The notes: generated by a model from the letters alone, not told the origin. A stretch of DNA of 64,000 nucleotides from an uncultured Chlamydiae bacterium (GCA_945952445.1 CAMFIG010000002.1:37004-101003), one strand, 5' to 3'; counted from the first letter of the stretch, positions 36,799 to 46,042 are shown. Translations and numbers: made by a program.

Positions 36799-38664
36799 AT
36801 GGCAGCTCTCATTCCTTCTTCTACGGCTGACTCCGTAACAAGTCTAGATAATGCCGTACGGCGTCTTGACTTACGCACCTATCCCCATTTACCCCACATT
36901 CATCTGCAAATTAGCCAAATTGCAACAAGGATCTTGCACTCTTCCGATCCCAATAAAAAAGCGTCTTTAGAAAAGCTCTCAGAAGTGCGTTCTTTGGTTT
37001 GTCTTAACTCGGCAAAAAACCCTGCCTACTATTTTTTCACGAACCTCATTGAACCAATCCCCCCTTTTTTGGAATGCCCGGCTTATAAAGCCGCTCAAAT
37101 CCCTACTTTTTCCACCTATCACACCATTTGTAACGTCCTCTCTGCAGTTCGGATCGACCCTGCCTGTGCTTGGGATCTGATCCCCCCAGAAATCCAACAT
37201 ACACTTGGAACTTCCCCTCCGGAAAATACCGATCTATTCTTTTCTATTGTCCACGCTAAGCCGATAGCCACAGAAAGAGAAGGGCTTGGCAATGTATGCT
37301 TCCATCGATGGGCTTACCCTCATCTTCCCTTCGGCGCCGACCTAAAAAAAGACGTATTGATGGGGATGTTTCCTCTCATCGGCGTCCAACGAGCGCAAGA
37401 CGATGCCCGCATCTCTTTTGGATCTCTTACCCCTTTACGCGTCCACGTGCATAAGAATGACCATGGCAATCTCATGCTATACTCTCCTGACAATGCCCAT
37501 TTCCGCATCTCCACAGATATGCCTTTTTTCGCTTGCTGGATTACGGCGCAAACCGATGGCCGCGCTTGCCTTAACAAAACCATAGGGATCACCAATCCGA
37601 GACATCCTTTAGGAGCAGCTCTTTTGGAATCGACCAAAAACTGCACATCACTTGCGAAACACATGGATAAGCTAAGATCAAACGTAGAAGCTTATCTGGA
37701 GAGGGAAATCCTTCCTATCGCAGACCTTGCTGCAGCAGACCCTAAGGCTCTACTAAATTTAGAACCTTGGATCCAAAATAGAGTCTATGGAGAAGTGTGG
37801 AAGCAAAAAGGCTCTCCTATGGGAATCAGCGCCCACTTTGGCAAAGAGGCCTTTTTTGGAGAAAATATAGATCCTAGACACTTCTGCTCTCCTGAAGAAA
37901 GAGCGCAAGCGATTCGAAACTTTGCCTCGTCCTTGAAAGAACTCCTCATAGGCTCTCAACAAACACTATTCCAAACCGGCTTGCAAAAAGGACCGCTCAT
38001 AGAATCTCTCATGAAAATAGCGATCGCATACCAAAATGACGAGATCGAAGCTGGAATGAAACTCTTCGATGCTTTGGAAGAAAACCAAAAAAACCAAGTT
38101 TATAAGGCCATGTGGGAAATGCACGGATGCCCTTTAGATAAAGGACCTAATTTTGGCAAGGAACGTTTCTTAAGCGGATTGGGACAAGAAAAAGCTCAAG
38201 CTATTTTAACTTACGCCTCCCGCTGCAAAGCAGCAGAACCGCCTTCTTTTTCTTTTGCAGCACTCTATGGAGAGATCTTAGCGCTACCCTCTTCATCCGA
38301 AGAAAAACCACACATCAACAACTGCCAACTCCGAGACCTTCTCTATAAACATGTCTGCAAACGCTGGCATGTTTTGATGGATTCCCCTGAACCGGACTCT
38401 CTAGAAGAGAAGATCCGCTGGGGAGAGCGCCACGCATGCACTGATAAACATCTTTTGTTAGAGGCCCTTAAAAGTGCCACGGAAGAATATATCCAGCTCT
38501 CTGTTCCTGAAAGCTCCCGAGACTCTCTCTATGGAGCCGTTTGGGAAGCAGAATGCCAGCTTCGTGGCAAACCAGAAACGGAAGACTCTCACTGGGGAGA
38601 GCATCATCTTTTAGACAATCCGGAGCGTTTGTACTACGCTCTCGATCTATTTTTTGCGCTTTAA
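36799..38664 (+). CDS. Orphan protein with repeated short motif; candidate effector
   Basis: A 621-aa protein without signal peptide. Its C-terminal half repeats an about 35-residue motif: NRVYGEVWKQKG...HFGKEAFF (about residue 328), NQVYKAMWEMHG...NFGKERFL (about 431), a weaker copy with IRWGERHA (about 540) and DSLYGAVWEAE...HWGEHHLL (about 575). The pattern is an aromatic helix, a Gly/Pro turn and [F/W]GE/K followed by an acidic or basic helix. A related pattern occurs in the N-terminal part of the three long ankyrin-HECT proteins. The N-terminal half has no recognised domain. The upstream leader is AT-rich with TATAAT at 36759 and no clear ribosome-binding site. Stop overlaps that of hflX by four bases. 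Function unknown. Confidence 0.7.
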   Translation: MAALIPSSTADSVTSLDNAVRRLDLRTYPHLPHIHLQISQIATRILHSSDPNKKASLEKLSEVRSLVCLNSAKNPAYYFFTNLIEPIPPFLECPAYKAAQIPTFSTYHTICNVLSAVRIDPACAWDLIPPEIQHTLGTSPPENTDLFFSIVHAKPIATEREGLGNVCFHRWAYPHLPFGADLKKDVLMGMFPLIGVQRAQDDARISFGSLTPLRVHVHKNDHGNLMLYSPDNAHFRISTDMPFFACWITAQTDGRACLNKTIGITNPRHPLGAALLESTKNCTSLAKHMDKLRSNVEAYLEREILPIADLAAADPKALLNLEPWIQNRVYGEVWKQKGSPMGISAHFGKEAFFGENIDPRHFCSPEERAQAIRNFASSLKELLIGSQQTLFQTGLQKGPLIESLMKIAIAYQNDEIEAGMKLFDALEENQKNQVYKAMWEMHGCPLDKGPNFGKERFLSGLGQEKAQAILTYASRCKAAEPPSFSFAALYGEILALPSSSEEKPHINNCQLRDLLYKHVCKRWHVLMDSPEPDSLEEKIRWGERHACTDKHLLLEALKSATEEYIQLSVPESSRDSLYGAVWEAECQLRGKPETEDSHWGEHHLLDNPERLYYALDLFFAL

Positions 38665-39965
38665 ATATTGCCTTCCCAGATAAAAGGCAAAACCCGATGT
38701 TCCATCTTTGCCGGAATCTCTACTTCCAGTAGAACATCGTTTTCTTCATATGCAGAAGAAAGAACCTTCCCCTCTCTCATCAACTCACTTACAAGTACAT
38801 AGTGGCTCTGAGGGATACGCAGCTTGACTTTCTTTCTCATCTGCGCTACCGCTTCCATCATCATCTCTAAAAGAGCATCAAATCCTGTCTTATGCAAAGC
38901 GGAAATAGCGACTGTCTTCGGATATTTCACCCGAAATTTAGATAAAATAGCGGAATTGCTGCAGGCATCTACTTTATTCAACACGGTGATCATAGGATGA
39001 GAGTCTGCTTTCAACTCCTTAAGAACCTCGCAGGTCGCAGAAGCGTGTTCTTCTGCCAAAGGATGGCTGACATCGACAAGATGCAAAAGGATGTCTGTAT
39101 GGATCGCTTCTTCCAGGGTGCTCTTAAAAGCGGCCACAAGGGTATGGGGGATTTTGCGGATAAAACCCACTGTATCGACTAACAGGACCTCTTGGCGGTT
39201 GGGCAGAATAAATTTCCGCGTCGTGGTATCCAATGTCGCAAAGAGCTTATCCTCTACAAGGACACCGGCTTGTGTAAGAGTATTGAGCAATGTCGACTTT
39301 CCCGCATTTGTATACCCTACAATGGCAAAGGTTGGAATACCCGAACGCTGCCTTGCCACTCTCTGCGTCTTTCTCTGAGCCACAACCTCTTCGATCTCTT
39401 TTTTCAGCTGCTCGATCCTCTTTCGCAAAAGACGGCGGTCGATTTCAATTTGTTTTTCCCCTTCCCCTTTTAAATACCCTCCACCTCCGGCCACCTGTCT
39501 AGAAAGATGGGTCCACAGCCTTTTTAACCGAGGGAATTGATAACGCACCTTCGCAAGCTCTATCTGAAGACGGGCTTCTTTTGTTTGTGCTCTTTGAGCA
39601 AAGACCTCGATAATAAGCTCTGTACGATCGATAACCGGCCTTTGAAATATAGCCTCGAGATTTTTTTGCTGATGCGGAGAGATTTCATCATCAAAAATCA
39701 CTACGTCCGCCTTGAGATCTGAAACTGTTTTTTGAAGTTCTTCGAGCTTGCCTTTACCAAGGTAAGTGCCGGCCTCCAGCTTCTTAATAGGACAGGCAAA
39801 AGAGCCTACAACTTCCAATCCAAAGGTATCGCATAGTCTTCGCAGCTCTTCCAAGTACTCATCACAAAGGTCTTTATTGCCACCGGACAAATAGGCCCCT
39901 ACAAGGCATGCAGTGCGCAGTGATTTCAATGACATTTCTTGGTATGCAGGCGGCTTTGGATCCAT
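38661..39965 (-). CDS. hflX: Ribosome-associated GTPase HflX
   Basis: A 434-aa GTPase that binds the 50S subunit and splits stalled ribosomes. N-terminal HflX domain with GKGKLEELQ and VIFDDEISPHQQKNLE. Coiled linker (RRLLRKRIEQLKKEIEEVVAQR). G domain with G1 GYTNAGKSTLLNTLT, G3 DTVGFI and G4 NKVD. All motifs intact and length normal. Followed upstream (17 bases) by the PhnP-like gene on the same strand; the same pair lies together in C. trachomatis (CT379-CT380) as I recall. Confidence 0.94.
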   Translation of the reverse strand: MDPKPPAYQEMSLKSLRTACLVGAYLSGGNKDLCDEYLEELRRLCDTFGLEVVGSFACPIKKLEAGTYLGKGKLEELQKTVSDLKADVVIFDDEISPHQQKNLEAIFQRPVIDRTELIIEVFAQRAQTKEARLQIELAKVRYQFPRLKRLWTHLSRQVAGGGGYLKGEGEKQIEIDRRLLRKRIEQLKKEIEEVVAQRKTQRVARQRSGIPTFAIVGYTNAGKSTLLNTLTQAGVLVEDKLFATLDTTTRKFILPNRQEVLLVDTVGFIRKIPHTLVAAFKSTLEEAIHTDILLHLVDVSHPLAEEHASATCEVLKELKADSHPMITVLNKVDACSNSAILSKFRVKYPKTVAISALHKTGFDALLEMMMEAVAQMRKKVKLRIPQSHYVLVSELMREGKVLSSAYEENDVLLEVEIPAKMEHRVLPFIWEGNI

Positions 39966-39982
39966 CTCTTCTCACCTTTAAA

Positions 39983-40762
39983 TTATACAGAAAATAAAAC
40001 TTCCATCCCATCATAGGCCATTTCAAACCCTTTAGGCAAGGAGGCATTTGTAGTTGCATGGTCAAGTTCATGGGAGACATGGGTAAAAAAGGTCCGCTTT
40101 GCATTGACCTTTCTTGCAAAAGCCACCGCCTCCTCTACAGAAAAATGCATAGGAGATGAGGTGTGCCTTAAAGCACTCACAACTAAGATATCGACATCTT
40201 GGATCCTTTGCAGAATCTCCTCTTCATAGATTTTGATGTCCGATATGTAAGCGAGATTTCCCACCCTAAAGCCGCTGACTTTCATTCCCATCTGGTAATA
40301 GCTAACGGATGTAAAATGGACTCCTTCGAACAGCACATCTCCTTGCCCTTTCTCTAATAGATGCCAAGAAAAGAAAGGACTATCATAGACTCCCTCTTCT
40401 TCTCTGATAAAATAATGGTACCTGACTTTCACTTCAGCAAAAGTCTCTTTAGACATAAGACAAGGAAGCTTTCTTTGCTGAATATGCTGATACACTTTCA
40501 TATCATCAAGACCGCCGAGATGATCATAATGTGCATGGGTGAGTAAGAACCCATCTAACCGATTGATCTGATATTTAAGCGCTTGACTGCGGAAGTCGGG
40601 CCCTGCATCGATCAGAAAAACTTTCTCTCCTATCTGTAAAACAGCAGAAGAACGCATCCTCCGATTTTTAGGATCCGCAGAGCTGCAAACCAGGCAAGAA
40701 CACCCAATTACAGGAACCCCAAGAGATCCTCCCGTACCCAAAAATAAAATACGACCCTGCAT
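39983..40762 (-). CDS. Metallo-beta-lactamase-fold hydrolase, PhnP-like
   Basis: A 259-aa MBL-fold enzyme with the PhnP signature GTGGSLGVPVIGCSCLVC...RRMRSSAVL, the zinc-binding THAHYDHLGGLDD, and later His ligands (SPMHFSVEEA; TFFTHVSHELDH). PhnP is a cyclic phosphodiesterase of phosphonate breakdown, but no phn genes are nearby, so a different cyclic nucleotide or phosphodiester substrate is likely. It is probably co-transcribed with hflX. The family is often confused with lipoyltransferase-associated MBL proteins. Confidence 0.88.
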   Translation of the reverse strand: MQGRILFLGTGGSLGVPVIGCSCLVCSSADPKNRRMRSSAVLQIGEKVFLIDAGPDFRSQALKYQINRLDGFLLTHAHYDHLGGLDDMKVYQHIQQRKLPCLMSKETFAEVKVRYHYFIREEEGVYDSPFFSWHLLEKGQGDVLFEGVHFTSVSYYQMGMKVSGFRVGNLAYISDIKIYEEEILQRIQDVDILVVSALRHTSSPMHFSVEEAVAFARKVNAKRTFFTHVSHELDHATTNASLPKGFEMAYDGMEVLFSV

Positions 40763-40889
40763 ATATTTCCCTCTATTTTCAAAAGCATAAAATATTGTCT
40801 TGTTCTTGGCTAGCTCACGAAAAACAATACGACAAAAAAACGCTTATAACGTATAATTAAATGCATTCAATATAAAAAGGAATTAATTT

Positions 40890-41255
40890 ATGAGTTTTTG
40901 TATACCTGGATATTCATCTGTCTTCTCTCTCGATCCAAACGTCATAGGCCACATCTACTATTTTGATGAGACCTTCGAAGAAGCTCCCTGGAGGCCCATT
41001 GGCACAGGAACGATTGTAACTGCTACAGACCTCACTCACTCAGAGAAAAGCTATGTCATCTCAACTGTAAGCAATATTTTTCGCGAAACTGCCCAAAGAT
41101 ATTTATTTTCAGGAGAATCCGGCATCTTCATAAGCTTCTTTTATGATCCCAGCCATACACCTGCAGATCGTATCTCCATTGTTATTCCGATTGCTACCAA
41201 TGAACTTTGGGATAAAATTTTCGAGGCTCACAAAAAAGCTCTAGTTGCAGTCTAA
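40890..41255 (+). CDS. Small orphan protein
   Basis: A 121-aa protein, no signal peptide, mixed beta/alpha (GHIYYFDETFEE, SGIFISFFYDPSHT, RISIVIPIATNELWDKIF). AAAGGA eight bases before the ATG and a TATAAT at 40852-40857 in an AT-rich leader make it a credible gene, and a terminator-like hairpin follows the stop. No relationship to known families recognised. The leader shares CGTATAATTAA with that of the 621-aa orphan at 36799. Confidence 0.7.
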   Translation: MSFCIPGYSSVFSLDPNVIGHIYYFDETFEEAPWRPIGTGTIVTATDLTHSEKSYVISTVSNIFRETAQRYLFSGESGIFISFFYDPSHTPADRISIVIPIATNELWDKIFEAHKKALVAV

Positions 41256-41268
41256 AAAGCACCATCCG

Positions 41269-41314
41269 TCAATCGAAGCCGCTTTTCTGCTTCGACTTGA
41301 GTGAGCTTTTTTTT
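41269..41314 (+). terminator. Intrinsic terminator after the 121-aa gene
   Basis: TCAATCGAAGC (41269-41279) pairs with GCTTCGACTTGA (41289-41300) with one mismatch, 13 bases after the stop. T8 follows at 41307-41314, six bases beyond the stem. The geometry is slightly loose but typical overall. Confidence 0.65.
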
Positions 41315-41496
41315 GTTGTCATAGTGATAACTCCTTTCATTAAAAAACCTCCTCAACTAAATAATGAACTCATTTTCACATGCCAGAAACCGGGGATTTT
41401 AATTTAGCGACAACAATCAAAAAAACTAAATATTGTATTAAAACAGTAATTTTTAGTACAATTAACGATATTATTATACAATAAAATAGGAAATCC

Positions 41497-42732
41497 ATGG
41501 CTTGCATTGGAAATAGAACCATGCTCGTTAGGCAGCATTTCACACCTTCTCAAGAGATGTCCAATGAAAAATTAAAACTCAATGGCGTTTCTTATTCGGA
41601 AGTAACCAGCGAAATGACCGACTTTTCCACTCAACCTATTGCCTCTTTAGGGATTAATAGGGAAATTATTCTTCTCAATCCAAATGACAGTCCTTTTCTC
41701 CAAAAAAAATATCAAGAGTTTGTAGAAAGCAACCGCGATCTACTATCCATGACGTCTCTTAAAGAGGAAGATGTGATTCTAAAGATGATTATGTTCATTC
41801 GAGATAATATCTTTTCTAAAGGAGAAGGAGAGCCTTTGACTGCTGTTATCCGCAACCAGGCTCAATCACCCGGTTGTCCTCAGTTAATGTTGCAAAAGAG
41901 ACAATATAGCTGCATCCACCTAGATGCTTTTATTGAAAACCAAGTAGGCGCAAGCCGGCATCATGCCCTTACGTCCGCCTATTTTTTACATAGACTGATC
42001 ACAGAAGGCAAACTAATGGGAAAGGTCGCTCACGTAAGAGCGCTAACTGACGCAGCACGAAACGGCCATACCTGGACAGTATATGTAAATAACAAACAAA
42101 ATCTACGCGCTGACTCCCATTGGGGGATCGTCTCTTCTACAGATACACCGGTCTCTTGCTATGAGGCCTCCGCTCTAAGTATAGAAGAAAAAGTAGTAAC
42201 GCGTTTAAGAAGTCTTCTAGAAGGAGAAGAAAAAGCAAGAGCAGAGTCCGACATTGCCGCTGCAGCACCTCCAAGTGAACCTTGCACGGATCGAAAAGAT
42301 GGTACAGTTGCTGCCGCAGCAGAAGCCTCTGCACAAGGCGCCGCGTCTGGAGCTGTAGATCCAACAACTCTCAGCCATCCGACGGCAGAAACGAGCTCAC
42401 CAGCTCCTTCCCACAGAAGCTTAAAGACCATTGTTTTAGATGATGCTGTGAGAGCTGTGCTCTCTTGCCATGCTACAGGTCTATTTGATCGATTCAATAC
42501 AGCCATGCAGAAGTCGTTGATTGAACAACCAGAATATAATGACTTGGCTCAGCGTTTCCTCAATGAGATCTTAGAGTCAGGAGACATGGATATAGCCTCA
42601 CTGAGAATGAACATATATAATCGTTTTTTTTCTAATAGCAACGCCAATTTAAGTAGCTTTATGCAAACACTCTCCCCTGCACACACAGATTTATTTCATT
42701 TTTTTCTACAAGAGTTTGGGAGCGAAGCATAA
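41497..42732 (+). CDS. Transglutaminase-like cysteine-protease-fold protein; candidate effector
   Basis: A 411-aa protein. Residues about 150-210 have the order of a transglutaminase/EDR-type active site: GASRHHALTSAYFLHRL (helix that usually begins with the nucleophilic Cys before RHHAL), then GHTWTVYV (His) and LRADSHWG (Asp). The expected Cys is Ser here; a Cys lies 15 residues upstream (YSCIHLDA), so activity is open. An Ala/Pro/Ser linker of about 80 residues (AAAPPSEP, AAAAEASAQGAASG) joins a helical C-terminal region. Such flexible linkers suit secreted effectors. AGGAAATCC precedes the ATG, downstream of an AT-rich leader. The last 27 bases overlap the convergent oxidoreductase gene. 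Confidence 0.7.
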   Translation: MACIGNRTMLVRQHFTPSQEMSNEKLKLNGVSYSEVTSEMTDFSTQPIASLGINREIILLNPNDSPFLQKKYQEFVESNRDLLSMTSLKEEDVILKMIMFIRDNIFSKGEGEPLTAVIRNQAQSPGCPQLMLQKRQYSCIHLDAFIENQVGASRHHALTSAYFLHRLITEGKLMGKVAHVRALTDAARNGHTWTVYVNNKQNLRADSHWGIVSSTDTPVSCYEASALSIEEKVVTRLRSLLEGEEKARAESDIAAAAPPSEPCTDRKDGTVAAAAEASAQGAASGAVDPTTLSHPTAETSSPAPSHRSLKTIVLDDAVRAVLSCHATGLFDRFNTAMQKSLIEQPEYNDLAQRFLNEILESGDMDIASLRMNIYNRFFSNSNANLSSFMQTLSPAHTDLFHFFLQEFGSEA

Positions 42733-43677
42733 AGGAATGAGAGAATCATCTTGCTGAAAGACCGCCTCTGCAAGGATTTTTGCGCAGTGAGCGTGGTACA
42801 GTAACCCTCGCGATCCCATAGCTGTACACACCCATTCCTTCTCATCTAATCTCCCTACAAGAGGAAGATAGTGCCCTTTGCGCATCACCCTTACACCTGC
42901 CTTGCAATCTTCGACTGAAAAATCGACAAGGTCAGGCTGTAATCCCCTGGCTTTTTCCGCAAGATCTAAAAAGGCGGCTTGGATATCCGGTACATCATCT
43001 ATTTTGCCTCTTTCATAGGTAGCCCCAAGATGAAAACGCCCAGGTCCCAATGGGATGATATGCCCCTTGCCAAGAAGGCTCTGCCGCAATCCCGTTTCTC
43101 CTCGGCATAATAACACTTGCCCTTTGATCGCGCTGCAAGGTGGCAGACGAGGGTCTTGCAAACTCCCAACCCCAATGGCCCAGACCACCGCATCATATGC
43201 CATAAGAGAGCTTGCATCATCTACATGGCAGATTTCCCATCTAAGCCCCTGCTCTAAGCATGCTGCATGCAGCCCTTTCAAGTAGAGATCTGAGTAAACT
43301 GTAATCCCTGAAGTGATCAGGAATCGAGACTCATCTAGTCTTTGTATATCCCCATATTGCTCTTGATGAGAACAGAGGATTTGCTGTTGCTGACAAGTTT
43401 GTGCAAGGCGGATCAATCCAGAATACTCAGCTACTGGAAAAGAGCTTTTTTTTTGAGCCTCTTGCAATAGATCTTTTGTAGCTTGTAGAGCCTCTGTAGC
43501 CTGCCAACTTCTACGGATCTGTTCTCCCGGATAGGGATGCAAAAGCCCCGAAGCTGTCCCTGAAGCACCTGCTCCTATTCCCTTACGGTCAAATAGTGTA
43601 ACGACAGCACCTTTTTGGAGTAAATGCCAGGAAATAGCAAGACCGGAAAATCCAGCACCCACAACCGCTACTTTCAT
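42706..43677 (-). CDS. FAD-dependent oxidoreductase of the DAO family
   Basis: A 323-aa flavoprotein with the N-terminal Rossmann dinucleotide site VAVVGAGFSGLAISWHLLQKGAVV, ending in an acidic residue (LFDRK), and the DAO second glycine-rich signature GAGASGTASGLLHPYP. Its substrate half includes GHIIPLGPGRFHLGATYE and a closing VCTAMGSRGLLYHA. The layout resembles the oxidase half of MnmC and glycine/D-amino-acid oxidases, but without the MnmC methyltransferase part. The amine substrate is unknown. Probably a single-gene unit. Confidence 0.85.
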   Translation of the reverse strand: MKVAVVGAGFSGLAISWHLLQKGAVVTLFDRKGIGAGASGTASGLLHPYPGEQIRRSWQATEALQATKDLLQEAQKKSSFPVAEYSGLIRLAQTCQQQQILCSHQEQYGDIQRLDESRFLITSGITVYSDLYLKGLHAACLEQGLRWEICHVDDASSLMAYDAVVWAIGVGSLQDPRLPPCSAIKGQVLLCRGETGLRQSLLGKGHIIPLGPGRFHLGATYERGKIDDVPDIQAAFLDLAEKARGLQPDLVDFSVEDCKAGVRVMRKGHYLPLVGRLDEKEWVCTAMGSRGLLYHAHCAKILAEAVFQQDDSLIPLCFAPKLL

Positions 43678-43721
43678 ACCACCCCTATTAAAAAGGGATC
43701 CATGATACCAAATAGATAGGG

Positions 43722-44795
43722 TTAGAAGTCAAATCGAAAACCCATGGTTAGCCCATGTAATGAGAGATTCCCATTGCTTGTAGCCGTGACTCCAGGATTA
43801 TCGCTATTGAGAAAACGGATCCATTGGTTCTGATCAAAAAAATAGTTAAACTCATACCCGAGCTTGATCCCTAAATGATATCGATTTTTTTTAAAAAGAC
43901 GATCGTACTGGAGACCTAAAGAAAGCTCCCCAATCCCGATCCCATTGCTAGGATGGCTACTGATATCGACAATCTTGGTTCGAGCAATTTCTAACTGCTC
44001 TTTTTGATGAATATTGAAATACCCAGAAAGAAGACTATAGGCCCCGTCTCCGAAGATGCTAAACCCTTTCCCGAGCCCCCACAAGGTATCTAATCCAACT
44101 CTCGCTCCAATGCCCCAGCAATTATTTGTCATGTTGATAAGATCGGTGTCTCCTCCAGGAACCGCTGTTCCTCCCGAGTAATCGATATCATATTTTTGGT
44201 AAATCCAAGCTCCCCTTACTCCAATAGAAGGTCTTAAACTTAACCATTTTCCAACTAGAAAATCTTTACCGATTTCCAGATCCGCTAAGTCTAAATGCAG
44301 TCTCCATTGGCTGCTCGCATGCGTCGCATACCCTCCAGCACTCGATCCAAAAGGAGCTTGCCATGTGGGAAAAATAGCACCGTTTGTTGTCGAGGCGCTT
44401 CCATGAGCTTGGCTATGAAAATGGGTATAGATCGCAGAAACATCCCAATGATCATGCGGGATATGGTAGCCAAAGCCTACTCGAAATCCCCAATCCCATG
44501 TAAAGTCAGGATTTTGTACGTGCCCATGCCGAAGCGTTGTCGTCTCTTGGCTGCTTGTCGCATATCCTAGCTGATCTTCGCTTGCCTTCCAAAACAACAC
44601 TTCCCCTGTTACGAAAAGCCTTTTTGTATCTTTGAGCTGCGAACTAGTAAACATGCGATAGGGAGGGATGTCTTCTAAAGAGCCCTCCTGTCCTTGCTCT
44701 GACTCCACTTCAGAAGAAGGTTCTTCCCCAAAAACAGAACCGATAGCCAAAGCACTCGCGCAAACCGAAGAAAAAACCTTGAGATTATGAAACAT
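43722..44795 (-). CDS. Legionella-type 43-kDa major outer-membrane protein family (MOMP-like porin)
   Basis: A signal peptide (KVFSSVCASALAIGSVFGEE) is followed by an acidic linker and then a beta-barrel with alternating aromatic strands: LFVTGEVLFWKASEDQLGYA, FRVGFGYHIPHDHWDVSAIYTHF, LADLEIGKDFLVGKWLSLRPSIGVRGAWI, and terminal GLTMGFRFDF with the barrel-closing Phe. This is the PF05150-type family that is expanded in Waddlia and Simkania and forms part of their outer membrane. A GTG at 44801 opens the frame, but AAAAAGG before the ATG at 44795 fixes the start. Likely a diffusion porin. Confidence 0.88.
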   Translation of the reverse strand: MFHNLKVFSSVCASALAIGSVFGEEPSSEVESEQGQEGSLEDIPPYRMFTSSQLKDTKRLFVTGEVLFWKASEDQLGYATSSQETTTLRHGHVQNPDFTWDWGFRVGFGYHIPHDHWDVSAIYTHFHSQAHGSASTTNGAIFPTWQAPFGSSAGGYATHASSQWRLHLDLADLEIGKDFLVGKWLSLRPSIGVRGAWIYQKYDIDYSGGTAVPGGDTDLINMTNNCWGIGARVGLDTLWGLGKGFSIFGDGAYSLLSGYFNIHQKEQLEIARTKIVDISSHPSNGIGIGELSLGLQYDRLFKKNRYHLGIKLGYEFNYFFDQNQWIRFLNSDNPGVTATSNGNLSLHGLTMGFRFDF

Positions 44796-44884
44796 AATCA
44801 CCTTTTTATTTGACCGACCTTATCTTTAATTTAATATCAATAAATTATTTAGTCAAATAAAAAAACAATATAAATTAATGCAGA

Positions 44885-46039
44885 TTACAAACTCTTATAC
44901 AAATACTTCGGTCTAACAATTGGAGTCCCTTTTCCTCCTCTTGCCTCCAACCGTTCATAGACAATCTGCCGGGCAATACCCACACAGCGAGACATCCCGA
45001 ATAAAACAGTAAAATATTCAGGGAATCCGAATCCCGCAGCAGAGAGCAAAGTCCCGGAGACCGCATCCACATTAGGATGAGGATCAGAGATCTTTGGATT
45101 TTCCGATAAAACCTTAGTCCCTACTTTACGCAGCAAAGAAGCTGTTTTTACAAGCGGATGGTTGGGGTAGTGTTTTTCCGCATAGGCATATTGCACCGTG
45201 GCTCTAGGGTCTTCGACACGTAAAACAGCATGGCCAAATCCTATCACCATCTGATTGTCTGCCAGCTTTTTTCGCAGAAACTGCTCCATCTGAACCTCTG
45301 TTGCATTCTCTCCAAGCTCTTGAAGAATCTGCTGCACAAAAAGCAATCCTTCTTGATTTGCCCTACCATGCCTAGGTCCTGCAAGAGCGCACATCGCAGC
45401 GCAAAGAGATCCATACATATCTTCTAATCCGGAAGCAACAGCCTTGCCGACAAAAGCCGACAGGTTGCCTCCTCCATGGTCGTAATGAAGAATATTAAAC
45501 AGTTTAAATACACGGATTAGTTCTTCTTTATTGGCATGAGGTACCCGTAAAAGCTCTCCAAAGTTTTCCACATAACCAAGATCCTTACGAAAAGAACCTG
45601 TTTTCCCCCACCCTGCATGATGGTTGATAATAGCAGCACATAATTGGGGCATTTTCGCTATTACATTCAGGCAGTCTTCTCGATAATTCTGCGATCCCTC
45701 TAAAGACCCCAATAACAAAAGTCCCATGCCTAGCAGTTTCATCGGATGTCCTTCTCGCGGCAGATTTTCAATGGCCTGCAGCACTTTCGAGGATAGCGTC
45801 GCTCTTTTTGCAAGTTCTTGGTAAAACCCTTTGACCTCTTCAGCCGTTCCTTCTTTCCCATAATATAAGAGATAAAGCACCTCTTCCGGCTCTTTTCTAC
45901 AGAGTTCAGAAAGAGGCTTTCCCACATAGAACAACCCCTTCTGAGGATCTACATAGGAAGTTGTGCAATATCCGCAAGGATATCCCCTTAATCCCGTCTC
46001 TAACTGCTCTGCAGTGATCTGAAATAAAACCTCAGACAT
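44885..46039 (-). CDS. gltA: Citrate synthase
   Basis: A 384-aa type I citrate synthase condensing oxaloacetate and acetyl-CoA. Active-site regions: first His in AGPRHGRANQEG, second His in GFGHAVLRVEDPRA, and Asp in NVDAVSGTLLSAAG. The substitution of Arg and Ala near the second His (family usually GFGHRVY) is mild and may reflect this short subfamily. Chlamydia species lack this enzyme, so its presence with mdh shows a fuller TCA cycle as in Waddlia, Parachlamydia and Simkania. It starts three bases after the mdh stop and is clearly co-transcribed with it. Confidence 0.93.
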   Translation of the reverse strand: MSEVLFQITAEQLETGLRGYPCGYCTTSYVDPQKGLFYVGKPLSELCRKEPEEVLYLLYYGKEGTAEEVKGFYQELAKRATLSSKVLQAIENLPREGHPMKLLGMGLLLLGSLEGSQNYREDCLNVIAKMPQLCAAIINHHAGWGKTGSFRKDLGYVENFGELLRVPHANKEELIRVFKLFNILHYDHGGGNLSAFVGKAVASGLEDMYGSLCAAMCALAGPRHGRANQEGLLFVQQILQELGENATEVQMEQFLRKKLADNQMVIGFGHAVLRVEDPRATVQYAYAEKHYPNHPLVKTASLLRKVGTKVLSENPKISDPHPNVDAVSGTLLSAAGFGFPEYFTVLFGMSRCVGIARQIVYERLEARGGKGTPIVRPKYLYKSL

Positions 46040-46042
46040 ACC

